DNA from: CAWBRT01 sp050015355
GTDB taxonomy: Bacteria > Acidobacteriota > Terriglobia > Terriglobales > Acidobacteriaceae
Assembly (NCBI GenBank): GCA_050015355.1
Contig: JBEKBO010000043.1
Location: forward strand, 1-31,812
Direction of reading: 5' to 3'
DNA length: 31,812 nucleotides
The position numbers and the translations under genes were made by a program. Shown piece by piece: positions 1-7,219 of the stretch. Each line of letters begins with the position of its first letter. Position 1 is the first letter of the stretch. A model generated the notes under the pieces. That model was not told the DNA's origin. It did no database searches and saw only the letters and a list, made by a program, of their open reading frames with translations.

Positions 1-107
1 GCGGCAAACTCTTCTATCGCTTGGCCCAGCAGGCTGTGCAGGTAGATCCGGTCCCGTTTGCAACCCTGGTCAAACCACAACCTGTTGCGTTCGGTGGCGT
101 TAAGTAA
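1..107 (+). CDS. C-terminal end of an unidentified protein (partial)
   Basis: Reading from base 3, an open frame gives 34 residues and then TAA at 105-107. It begins GKLFYRLAQQAV and ends PQPVAFGGVK. The gene starts outside the window, so only the tail is visible. The composition is ordinary protein-like, with alternating hydrophobic and polar residues. It sits on the element side of the tRNA-Arg attachment site, upstream of a tyrosine integrase, so it is probably cargo of that integrated element. I do not recognise the family. It could also be a chance frame, since 34 codons is short. Confidence 0.35.
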   Translation, partial: GKLFYRLAQQAVQVDPVPFATLVKPQPVAFGGVK

Positions 108-976
108 ATACCCACTTTGTCGATATATGGTAGTTGTATTCGGCTTTTGCCGAGATGTGGTGGTGCCGTTGCAGATGCACCGCTCATGCAGAAAAACTGC
201 GGCCCCAGAAAAGCTAAACACATAGAGCTTTTCGAACGAAGCCGCCGGCCATCGGATAAGGCCGGAAATCTAATCCGTTTGCCGCTGTATTGGGCTCTTC
301 AGGAGCAGGGGGTGTGTGTAGTGTGTCGTAGCGCTCCCAGCGCGCATAGAAGCTGGCCCATATCTCTGACTCTCCAATTATGTCCATTGGCGTGTCAGGA
401 GAGATTCTTTGTCTCAAGTTGGTTATCCGGCAACCCCGGCGCGGTCTAGGTACACTGACCATCCCCTGCGAAGTGGGGCACGCTGTAACCTCGGGGGTTG
501 CGGCGCGTTTCTTTTCAAGAGAGAAATTGGTAGGAAACCCTGACGCGCGGCGCCTTCATCGCCTTCCAGGTGCCTTACTGCGGGGCCACGAACTATGTCA
601 AAGAACAATAAAGGAATGATTTGCTTCCTGCACCCCTGGGAGTGGGCGGACTATCGCGTAACGGGCGTTAGGCCCGACTGCCGAAACCATCGGCACATCA
701 CCCGGCGACGGGCGTTTGAGTTAACCGGGGATACACGCTACGCGGCTCGGACCCTGGCTAACGTTTTCGATACCCAACAGCTCATAGGCTTCATCGTGGA
801 GGTTGCCGGGCGAACTCGCTGGTAACAGTACCTAATCAGGGCGCTCTGTAACCAACGATTACTTGAATGCGTTCCCACTGGTGAACCAAGCCCTCGACGA
901 CTATCTCGGCGCTCTCGCCGCTGATTCGCGTGACACCCCCGCAGGGGAAGCCTGACAACTTAGCTTGCCCAGCGCC
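108..976. other. Mostly non-coding stretch of the integrated element
   Basis: About 870 bases between the partial gene at the left edge and the integrase stop codon. Several overlapping open frames exist on both strands (for example 117-449 plus and 214-462 minus), but none has a recognisable motif or a good ribosome binding site. Only the 595-825 frame, listed separately, looks possibly real. No tRNA or strong terminator hairpin was seen. Confidence 0.5.
595..825 (+). CDS. Possible small hypothetical protein
   Basis: A 76-aa frame starting MSKNNKGMICFLHPWEW and ending GFIVEVAGRTRW. It contains a clustered basic stretch (ITRRRAF) and aromatic residues near the N-terminus. There is a second possible ATG at 616, but the purine-rich AAAGGA before it is too close to act as a normal ribosome binding site. 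It lies upstream of, and convergent with, the integrase gene, where phage-like elements often carry small uncharacterised genes. No family is recognised. The frame may be spurious; it is listed because its composition is more protein-like than the competing frames. Confidence 0.3.
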   Translation: MSKNNKGMICFLHPWEWADYRVTGVRPDCRNHRHITRRRAFELTGDTRYAARTLANVFDTQQLIGFIVEVAGRTRW

Positions 977-2206
977 TCATAGCACCTGGGGAAAACGGTT
1001 GCTTGCCTCGCGCAGCGGATTATCGGCCAGATGCGCGTACCGGGCGGTAGTCTGAGGCTGAGTGTGTCCCAAGAGCTTGCCCACGATTGGCAGTGACACA
1101 CCACTGCTTACCAGATGCGATGCGAAGCTGTGCCGCAGATCGTGGATGCGCACCCCGGAAAGGCTGGCGAACTGGGAGACTTTAGCCCAAGGCCCTTTCA
1201 AATCGGTTAGGTGCGCGCCCCTCCTCCTGCCGGGGAATAGATACTCCCCATCGCGGGGCAGTGACTCCAGCAGCGCCAGTGCCTGTTCATTGAGGGGCAC
1301 ATGCTCGACTCGCTTTTGCTTGGTGTGATGGCTTGGTTTCGTCCATACGCCCCGCACAAAGTCAAAGTCCGTCCACTTGGCGGTCAGGGCTTCACCCTTG
1401 CGGCAACCCGTCACCACGGTAAGGCGAATGGCGTTCATGGCGCGCCGGGCCTCTTTGCGCCAAAACTCGCGTCGTTTTTCCGACACGTCGGCTTCCGTAG
1501 CGCAACGCTCGGGATACTCCTGCATAGCGACGGCTAACCGTTCAAATTCCTCTTCCGACAACCACCGCTCGCGCTTCTCCTCGTGGAATCTCGAAATGCC
1601 AGCAGCCGGGTTTCGGGTTACACCCCACTCGTTGTCATCACCGACCGCCGCAAAGGAAAACATCTTGTGCAGCAGAGCGAGCACGCGGTTCGCACGGTAG
1701 GGGGTGCCTTTCAGTGTAGCGTGCAACTCGGACACATCGCGGTGGGTAATGCTGGAGACGCGCACCTGCCCCAAGCGCGGCAGAATGATGGTTTCCAGCA
1801 TGGCCTTATCTTCGACCACGGAACGGGGCCGCTTATGTACTTCGGCATAGTTGGACAGGTAGTAATCGGCCAAGTCCTTCATTGTTCGCTGACGCCCATC
1901 GTCTTCGATGGCTTGCTGCTTCTGTGCCTGCTCAATTGCGAAAGGATCTTCCCCGCGATCTACCATCATTCGCAACCGCCGCGCTTCCTGTCGCGCTGTC
2001 TCTGCCGTCCATGCGCCCAATTGCCCTATGGTGTATCGGCGCTGCCGACCATGCACGCGGTAGTTCAAAAGGAAACTCTTGGCGCCCGCCGCCGTCACGC
2101 GCAGTCCAAAACCCGCGATACTGTCGTTGCCGTCGTCCCAATGGATCTCGTAGCCTCTCGCCGGAGCTTTCACCCGCTTTACTAAGGTTTGGGTCAGGTT
2201 CGCCAT
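977..2206 (-). CDS. Tyrosine-type site-specific integrase
   Basis: A 409-aa protein that would integrate and excise a mobile element by recombination at a tRNA attachment site. Residues about 1-95 form the DUF4102-like arm-binding domain (GFGLRVTAAGAKSF, and LNYR with a basic stretch after it). Residues about 105-195 form the SAM-like core-binding domain. The C-terminal catalytic domain holds the family residues: R269 in TGCRKGEA, H355 and R358 in HDLRHSFASH, H381 in LGHTQPQTT and the nucleophile Y390 in ARYAHL. The length is normal for P4-type integrases and no residue is missing. The start ATG at 2206 follows an AGGGGG-type ribosome binding site. The start lies about 200 bp from the tRNA-Arg 3' fragment, with short direct repeats between that look like arm sites. 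It probably governs the element extending left out of the window. Confidence 0.93.
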   Translation of the reverse strand: MANLTQTLVKRVKAPARGYEIHWDDGNDSIAGFGLRVTAAGAKSFLLNYRVHGRQRRYTIGQLGAWTAETARQEARRLRMMVDRGEDPFAIEQAQKQQAIEDDGRQRTMKDLADYYLSNYAEVHKRPRSVVEDKAMLETIILPRLGQVRVSSITHRDVSELHATLKGTPYRANRVLALLHKMFSFAAVGDDNEWGVTRNPAAGISRFHEEKRERWLSEEEFERLAVAMQEYPERCATEADVSEKRREFWRKEARRAMNAIRLTVVTGCRKGEALTAKWTDFDFVRGVWTKPSHHTKQKRVEHVPLNEQALALLESLPRDGEYLFPGRRRGAHLTDLKGPWAKVSQFASLSGVRIHDLRHSFASHLVSSGVSLPIVGKLLGHTQPQTTARYAHLADNPLREASNRFPQVL

Positions 2207-2245
2207 TGCCGAGTCCCCCTCTTTCTAGGACGCCTTCCAGAGCCC

Positions 2246-2384
2246 ATGTCAGCACCATGTCAACAGCTTCTTGACTACTGGCGTCTGCAACTGTCTCACA
2301 AAGTCAGTGGATTGTCTAGCAATGTCCAGCATTAATGCGGATATTTATGAAGTTATTGAAACCACATGTCAGCAGATGTCAGCA
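2246..2384 (+). promoter_or_regulatory. Candidate integrase arm-type binding repeats
   Basis: The 9-mer ATGTCAGCA occurs exactly at 2246-2254, 2366-2374 and 2376-2384, with variants ATGTCAACA at 2257-2265 and ATGTCCAGCA at 2322-2331, all in the same orientation. The two outer groups are pairs spaced 11 and 10 bp, about one helical turn. The block lies between the integrase start and the tRNA attachment core, where arm-type sites of tyrosine integrases usually lie. The function is inferred from position and repetition. Confidence 0.55.
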
Positions 2385-2402
2385 TTGCCTGATAAAGACT
2401 CA

Positions 2403-2449
2403 GACTACGAATCAGTAGGTCGGGAGTTCGAATCTCTCAGGGCGCGCCA
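2403..2449 (+). repeat. attachment site: 3' fragment of tRNA-Arg(ACG)
   Basis: This stretch reads as the 3' half of a tRNA. The anticodon loop CTACGAA carries anticodon ACG, followed by the stem strand TCAGT, variable loop AGGTC, T-arm GGGAG-TTCGAAT-CTCTC, acceptor strand AGGGCGC, discriminator G and encoded CCA. The 5' half (acceptor strand, D-arm and proper 5' anticodon strand) is absent upstream, so it is not a functional tRNA gene. Such a 3' duplicate is the usual scar left when an element integrates into a tRNA gene. The orientation puts the integrated element on the left, agreeing with the tyrosine integrase there, and predicts an intact tRNA-Arg gene at its far left end. Confidence 0.85.
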
Positions 2450-3865
2450 TTCCCTTTTTATCACCCTTTTAAAGATTTGATCGAATGGCTTTCTGTATGT
2501 GGGATAAAGGGTTATTCCGTCTGTCGCGCAGTTCGAAAGTACCTTTTTCAGCAATTTGCCCTGTTCTGCCGAATTCTGCATTTGATACAGCAAATAAGCC
2601 TTATTTGCGAGTTCTAAAATCTTTTCGAGGGCGAGAATGCGTTCGGCGATTGGCTCGTCGAGAGCCCGGATAGCGGTCAATACGTTCCGTTCTTCGTCAA
2701 TCCATTCTTGGTTTTTTCGATTCCAGAAATCCTCGCTGATTTTCCCGTCCAATTTATCTGAATAAGCCTGATCCATGCGTTTACGGATGGCCGCCAGCCG
2801 CTGCTCCTGTCGTGCTTGCTCTTGCCGCTTCGCTTCTGCGTACGTGTTCTGTTCTTTTCGTAGGGCATGCTGCAAACGAGTCAGAACCGTATCCGGGATC
2901 TGGATGTCCCGCAAAACCTGACCGAGTTGTTTCCCGAGTTCTTCTTGGCGCACGTAGGGTAAATCGCATTTGCCCCGGTATCCCGTGCATCGGTAATAAA
3001 CGTATTTTTGCTTTTTGATTTCCGCTGTAACAGTGCAATTGTCGTGGGCACAGGTCAGAATTCCGGAAAAGGCGAATTCGTGTTTCCGGTATTTCGGGCG
3101 ATTATGTCCCCTTAATACCGCTTGCACGGAGTCGAATAAGGCGGGACCGATAAAGGTATCGTGCGTTCCCCGAAAAGCTTTCGATTCCCACTCGAAAAAA
3201 CCGTTGTAAAAGGGGTTTCTCAGAAGCTTGTGGATATAGCCCTTTTGGAACGTTTTTCCGAATTCAATTCGGATTAGTTTCCGTATTTCCGCCAACGAAT
3301 GTTCTCCCGTCGCATAAAGCTCAAACATTCGTTTCGCGATTCGAGCATTGTCCGGATGAACCTCAATCGTATGTTCGGCTTTGTTATTTACATATCCGAG
3401 AGGGGGGCGGCTCGGATAGATTCCTTGTTCCGCTTTTTCCAGCATGCCTTTCCGCACTTCTTCCTTGAGATTCTCGATGTAATTCCGAGCCATCAGAACC
3501 TGAATTCCATGCATAAATTTGATTTGCGATTTCGATTCTTTCGATAGGATTTGGCCCTCTTTTACCAAGTGGATTTCCACATCGAGTTCTTCAAGGATCG
3601 TGTAATCCTTTAAATTCCGGTAAAGGCGGTCCGTTTTCTCGACCAAAACGGTTCGGCAATTCTTTGAAGTTCTAAGAAACTTCAGCATTTCGCCGAATCT
3701 TGTGCGCCCGGTTGCTTTCGCGGTCTCGGCATCGACGAATTCTTCGACAATTCCAAAGTCGTTCTTTGAGGCGTAATCACGCAAAAGCTTTAATTGGGCA
3801 GGAATCGAAAAGCCTTCCTGCTCCTGTTCTTTGCTGGATACTCGGGCATAGATGACGGCGTTCAT
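2405..3865 (-). CDS. Large serine recombinase with zinc ribbon
   Basis: A 486-aa large serine recombinase. The N-terminal resolvase domain (about 1-140) begins IYARVSSKEQ, with S10 as the likely nucleophile, and contains VEKTDRLYRN. The recombinase domain follows at about 150-260 (PPLGYVNNKAE, LLRNPFYNGFF). A zinc ribbon at about 268-305 has CAHDNC and later RCTGYRGKC. A helical coiled-coil region covers about 330-440. The last residues (RALRDSNSRPTDS) are translated antisense through the tRNA-Arg 3' fragment, so this tail is probably acquired by adjacency to the attachment site. The start overlaps the stop of the upstream small gene in an ATGA, implying translational coupling. Base composition is clearly more A+T-rich than the surrounding genes, which supports foreign origin. 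It may drive movement of the short element that includes the Rep-like gene. Confidence 0.9.
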   Translation of the reverse strand: MNAVIYARVSSKEQEQEGFSIPAQLKLLRDYASKNDFGIVEEFVDAETAKATGRTRFGEMLKFLRTSKNCRTVLVEKTDRLYRNLKDYTILEELDVEIHLVKEGQILSKESKSQIKFMHGIQVLMARNYIENLKEEVRKGMLEKAEQGIYPSRPPLGYVNNKAEHTIEVHPDNARIAKRMFELYATGEHSLAEIRKLIRIEFGKTFQKGYIHKLLRNPFYNGFFEWESKAFRGTHDTFIGPALFDSVQAVLRGHNRPKYRKHEFAFSGILTCAHDNCTVTAEIKKQKYVYYRCTGYRGKCDLPYVRQEELGKQLGQVLRDIQIPDTVLTRLQHALRKEQNTYAEAKRQEQARQEQRLAAIRKRMDQAYSDKLDGKISEDFWNRKNQEWIDEERNVLTAIRALDEPIAERILALEKILELANKAYLLYQMQNSAEQGKLLKKVLSNCATDGITLYPTYRKPFDQIFKRVIKREWRALRDSNSRPTDS

Positions 3866-4062
3866 CGCGATTTACCTCCAGTTTTCGTTCTGTCGTCGGA
3901 TTTCGCGTTGCCCTGCTGGTGTTTTTTCCAGCGGGCTTGGGCAGCGTGCCGCGCAATTTCCGTGCGTTGCTCTGGCGAGAGAACCTTCATCCGCTTACGG
4001 GCTCCGATCTTGCCTTTTCGTCGAAAGAATTCGCGTAGTTCGTCCGGGTAATTCAATTTCAT
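3862..4062 (-). CDS. Small basic protein coupled to the serine recombinase
   Basis: A 66-aa protein starting MKLNYPDELREFFRRKGK and containing the stretch RMKVLSPEQRTEIARHAAQARW, a conserved-looking motif of small basic bacterial proteins. The start at 4062 is chosen because the homologous-looking sequence begins there; a longer frame from 4098 adds an unconvincing leader. Its TGA overlaps the recombinase ATG by 4 nt, so the two are almost certainly co-translated. The protein is very rich in Lys and Arg, suggesting nucleic-acid contact. A recombination directionality factor or recombinase accessory role is possible but not shown by any motif. The function is unknown. Confidence 0.7.
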   Translation of the reverse strand: MKLNYPDELREFFRRKGKIGARKRMKVLSPEQRTEIARHAAQARWKKHQQGNAKSDDRTKTGGKSR

Positions 4063-4131
4063 GCTGGTAATTATGCTCAGCCCCCTCAGTAGTGTCAAGG
4101 CCTACAGACAATTCTTGCAGCGTTTACTGTC

Positions 4132-4554
4132 TCAATTCGCCCGAAATACCAGATTCTCGGTTTCAAATCCGATTAGCTCCCAGTTCGCGAGCGTCTTTAC
4201 CAGGTACTTGCTCAGGTAATACTGAGCGCCGCGCTGCGGATCGTAAGCGTAGATGCGGGCGTGACCGCACGGCCAACGATGCAGCCAACAGCAGGGTCTT
4301 CCCCATTCGCCTCTGGGAAGCCGACCGCCGCAGTAAATCTGCAAGTGACTGACATTCCCCACCAAGGCGTGAAGGTGGTAGCGCCCGTAAAGCGGCCCGT
4401 ACTCATCCGCGCGAAACGCATAGGGGACGGACGCCCCGGCCCTGCCCGCGTCGTCCAGATAGCGACGGAACCAGTACTGAGCGCCTGCGGGGGTGATGCC
4501 CTCACGCGCGAACGTGAGCGTAGCAAACCAGTCCCAGGGGTATCGCTGATGCAT
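4132..4554 (-). CDS. HUH-type Rep-like replication initiator (possibly 5'-truncated)
   Basis: From the first ATG this is 140 aa with the three motifs of rolling-circle Rep (HUH) endonucleases in order: motif 1 FATLTF (10-15), motif 2 HLHALV with the metal-binding pair H60 and H62, and motif 3 YLSKY (113-117) with a candidate nicking tyrosine (Y113, or Y112 beside it) and lysine K116. Such proteins nick single-stranded DNA at an origin or transposon end. Upstream, the same frame stays open to about 4700 and encodes a zinc ribbon, SCPKC followed by FICQNCGHRW, with no ATG, GTG or TTG start. The natural N-terminus therefore seems lost where the frame meets the lysR remnant, or translation now starts at 4554 without the ribbon. 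It is probably one element with the recombinase and small basic gene on the same strand. Rep identity is inferred from motifs only. Confidence 0.65.
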   Translation of the reverse strand: MHQRYPWDWFATLTFAREGITPAGAQYWFRRYLDDAGRAGASVPYAFRADEYGPLYGRYHLHALVGNVSHLQIYCGGRLPRGEWGRPCCWLHRWPCGHARIYAYDPQRGAQYYLSKYLVKTLANWELIGFETENLVFRAN

Positions 4555-4700
4555 TTCACTGAGCCAACTCCCGAGTCCGTCGATCAGTGGATTCTCCGAC
4601 CAGCGATGCCCGCAGTTCTGGCAGATGAAATATGGCCGATAAAACCTGCTCCGTTTATATGGTGTTTGGCACTTCGGACAAGAAGTGCGCCCGAGCGCGC
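4555..4700 (-). pseudogene. Zinc-ribbon N-terminal extension of the Rep-like gene, lacking a start
   Basis: In frame with the Rep-like gene, this part encodes two cysteine pairs (SCPKC with Cys codons near 4669-4680, and CQNCGHRW further on), typical of a small zinc ribbon. A stop codon (TAA) interrupts the frame upstream of about 4760, and no start codon is found between. From about 4697 upward the DNA is better explained as lysR in another frame, so this is the fusion joint between the mobile element and the chromosome. Confidence 0.55.
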
Positions 4701-4911
4701 GGATGCTAGTAGTCGCTCGCCTCGTTTCGTGAGATTGTAGCCACGGGGATTTCGCTCTAACAGCTTAGATCCCAGAGTTTTCTCCAGATTGTCGAGCCGG
4801 CGCGTTACGGTCGCATGGTCCACGCCCATCCTGCGACTCGCTTGCGACACGGTCCCTGTGCGTGCCACTGCAAGAAAATTGGAGGTCATCCCAATCAAAG
4901 CCTTTCGACAT
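4700..4911 (-). pseudogene. lysR-family regulator, truncated and frameshifted
   Basis: The N-terminal winged-helix domain of a LysR-type regulator. A strong AGGAGGG ribbon-binding-style Shine-Dalgarno site precedes ATG at 4911, giving MSKGFDWDDLQF. The frame then shifts at a T-run (A's at 4875-4878 on the plus strand) into LAVARTGTVSQASRRMGVDH, then ATVTRRLDNLEKTLGSKL and LTKRGERLL. Homology stops near 4700, where the mobile element joins. The roughly 230-residue effector-binding domain is missing, so no functional regulator is expected. It stands divergent to the alcohol dehydrogenase gene, the classic LysR layout, so it probably once regulated that locus. Confidence 0.75.
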
Positions 4912-5040
4912 GGACCCTCCTCATTTGCGCACAGAACATCTGCGAGAATACCGCCCTATTTGCGCACGAAGTGACCGCGATAATACCCCTTTCTTTTTAA
5001 GGCTTACAAGACTAAAGTGCGTCCACATTAACTTCGAGGT

Positions 5041-5083
5041 GCCGATTGGCTGGACAGCGGCAGATGCGAGATGGCCAATCGGC
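5041..5083. promoter_or_regulatory. 10-bp perfect inverted repeat before the alcohol dehydrogenase gene
   Basis: GCCGATTGGC (5041-5050) and GCCAATCGGC (5074-5083) are perfect reverse complements separated by 23 nt. The pair lies between the divergent lysR remnant and the dehydrogenase start at 5101. It could be an operator for the lost LysR-type regulator, or a hairpin in the 5' leader. Its presence makes the earlier in-frame ATG at 5071 an unlikely start. Confidence 0.45.
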
Positions 5084-5100
5084 GGCTTCCTGGGGCAATC

Positions 5101-6304
5101 ATGATTGCGACAATCGCTTTGCCGCGCCTTATGCGAATCGGGGCCGGCGCATCCTCTGAGCTGGGAAACATTCTTTCGCAGCTTGGCCTTTCACGGCCTC
5201 TGATTGTGACAGATAGTCACCTGGTTGAATTAGGAAAGCTCGAGAAGCTGATGGGCAGCCTCGACAGTTCCAAGATTTGCGCAAGGTTGTACTCCGATGT
5301 TGTTCTTGACCCTACAGTCGCTTCGGTCGAGGCGTGCCTGGCCTTCCTGCGTGCGGGCAACCACGATTGCGTCGTCGGGTTCGGGGGCGGCAGCTCCATG
5401 GATACTGCCAAGGCGGTGGCCGTGCTCGCCGTCCATGGCGGTGCCGTAAGCAGTTACAAGGCGCCGTACATGCAGGACTCGCCTGGCCTGCCGATTATTG
5501 CGATTCCGACAACCGCCGGCACGGGCTCGGAGACGACCCGCTTCACGATCATCAGCGACGAAAAAAACAAACGAAAAGATGCTGTGCGTTGGTTTGGGCT
5601 TCCTACCCACGGCCTCGCTCGTCGACTACGAGCAGAGCTTCAGCATGCCCAAAGCGCTCACGGCAGCCACGGGCCTGGATGCGCTATGCCACGCGCTGGA
5701 AGGTTATATCTCGAAGCGTTCCCATCCATTCTCCCAGAACATCGCAGTGCAGGCGATGCGCGCCATTGCGCCCAATCTGCGGCGCGTCTTTGCCGACCCA
5801 TCGGATCGCTTTGCGCGCGAAGCCGTGATGTTGGGCGCGGCATTGGCTGGGATCGCATTTTCCAACAGCTCAGTCGCCCTCATCCATGGGATGGCCCGCC
5901 CCATCGGCGCTTTCTTCCATGTGCCACATGGGCTGTCCGTCGCGATGCTGATGCCGGCGGTTATTGAGTTCTCCGCTCCGGCCAACATCTTGCTGTATGC
6001 CAACGTCGCGCGTGCCATGGGCCTCGCCGACGAGGGTGAGAGCAGCGAGTCGGCAGTTAACAAGCTCGTGAATGAGTTCATTGCGTTTAATAAAGATCTC
6101 GAGGTCCCCACGCCGAAGTCTTATGGCATCGACCCTGGCCGTTGGACGAGCCTCCTGGGAACGATGGCGGAACAGGCGCTGGCGTCGGGCTCACCAGCCA
6201 ACAACCCTCGGGCAGCCAGCGCGGAAGAGATTCAGCAGCTCTATAAGAAGGCCTGGGCCGGCGGCGAAGAGAGCCAGCAGCTATTCAAGGAGGCCGGGGC
6301 CTGA
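5101..6304 (+). pseudogene. Iron-containing alcohol dehydrogenase, broken by a frameshift
   Basis: Two frames together make one complete group III (iron-type) alcohol dehydrogenase of about 400 aa. The first half (from ATG 5101, MIATIALPRLMRIG) has the nucleotide-binding signature GFGGGSSMDTAKA and IPTTAGTGSE. The second half carries the metal-binding region: TGLDALCHALEGY (Asp and His ligands) and HGMARPIGAFFHVPHG (two His ligands). The frame changes at the A7 run 5561-5567; six A's would restore one reading frame (SDEKTNEKML). This family oxidises alcohols or reduces aldehydes with NAD(P). It is either a genuine pseudogene or a homopolymer sequencing error. The neighbouring genes are also broken, which favours real decay. 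Confidence 0.85.
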
Positions 6305-6417
6305 TCTCTGACCCCAGGTCAATTTGAAGGTGGCCGCAACTACCTTCTGGTTCCGGGAAGACGGCCAATAAAGGAAGCAAGCGGCGGCACTGCAATGGTG
6401 CCGCCGATCCAAATCGG

Positions 6418-6661
6418 GGACCCACAGGCGAGTTTCCTGGCGGAACTTTTCCCGGCAAAAATCCGCTACAGCGGGGCATCGCTCGGATATCAGCTCGCTT
6501 CGGTTTTTGCCGGCGGCATGGTACTTCCGGTCTCGACCGCCCTGCTGGCATGGGCCCACAACAAATCGTGGCCCGTATCGCTGTACATAATTTCCTTCTG
6601 CGTGGTTACTATTGTTGCGACGATCCTCGCCGAGGAAACGTACAAGAAAGATGTTTCGTAG
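6418..6661 (+). pseudogene. C-terminal remnant of an MFS (MHS-type) transporter
   Basis: About 80 codons matching the last two transmembrane segments of metabolite:H+ symporter-type MFS proteins: ASFLAELFPAKIRYSGASLG then YQLASVFAGG and a closing hydrophobic helix (PVSLYIISFCVVTIVATIL) ending in TAG at 6659-6661. The preceding ten transmembrane segments are absent, as the upstream sequence is the end of the dehydrogenase gene. It is therefore a deletion remnant. A sugar-acid or dicarboxylate transporter beside a dehydrogenase would fit a lost catabolic operon, but the original substrate cannot be told. Confidence 0.7.
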
Positions 6662-6694
6662 CGCGTACTCGAAAACCGGACACCGTGATCTGCC

Positions 6695-6987
6695 GTGCCG
6701 CGAGTCTTCCGCCCTTCTGTGCAGGCCGCTTTCATGGCGCGGTCGCAGGTGCTGAACGCAGTTGCCAATTTCAAAGCAGTCATCACCACACCTGCTTGCA
6801 GAAGCAAACCGAGCTGGATGTTGGTAGCGACGAAAGACAGAACCATCAACCCCGACCTCGAACGATGGGACGCCGCACGGGCCAACAGCCACAAGGTTGA
6901 AGTCTCAGGCGCCAGTCACTCGGTCTACGTCTCCAGCTGAAGGAGGTTACGGCTCTGATCGAAGAAGCTGCATCGGACGCTCGGTAG
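6695..6987 (+). pseudogene. C-terminal remnant of an alpha/beta-fold hydrolase
   Basis: The frame reads AAFMARSQ, then KPSWMLVATKDRTINPDLER and VEVSGASHSVYVS, the typical end of an alpha/beta hydrolase with the acid residue in KDRTINPDLE and the catalytic His in GASHSVY. At about 6934 the frame slips by one base. The continuation LKEVTALIEEAASDAR then ends at TAG 6985-6987. The N-terminal half with the nucleophile elbow is missing, so the product cannot be active. With the neighbouring transporter remnant it marks a degraded stretch. Confidence 0.7.
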
Positions 6988-7219
6988 AAAACCCTGCATC
7001 CCTGCGGCCCAGAAAACGGCTTGCGGGAAGCGTGAGGAACGGTTCTGGTCGTGCGGTCGGCAATTCGGAAGTTATCGTGAAGCCCCAGAGGGCCGCAGGT
7101 AGTTGTTGAGAAATCCCCTTCTCAACAGTTTGCCGGGGCGGAGGCTCCGTTTTGGGCTTCCTGGCAGCAACTTGCAACCACCAGCGGACATCAGAACTTG
7201 AAGCGGCAACGGCGCACCT
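6988..7219 (+). other. Intergenic stretch without a recognised gene
   Basis: About 230 bases between the hydrolase remnant and the glycosyltransferase start. A minus-strand open frame crosses it (6947-7873), but this is antisense to the glycosyltransferase and has no motif. No hairpin or clear promoter was identified. Confidence 0.5.

Noticed and set aside
1583..2185. A 200-aa plus-strand frame
   Set aside because: It is antisense to the tyrosine integrase, whose catalytic residues are all present.
2403..2449. A functional tRNA-Arg gene
   Set aside because: The 5' acceptor strand, D-arm and matching 5' anticodon strand are absent; only the 3' part is present.
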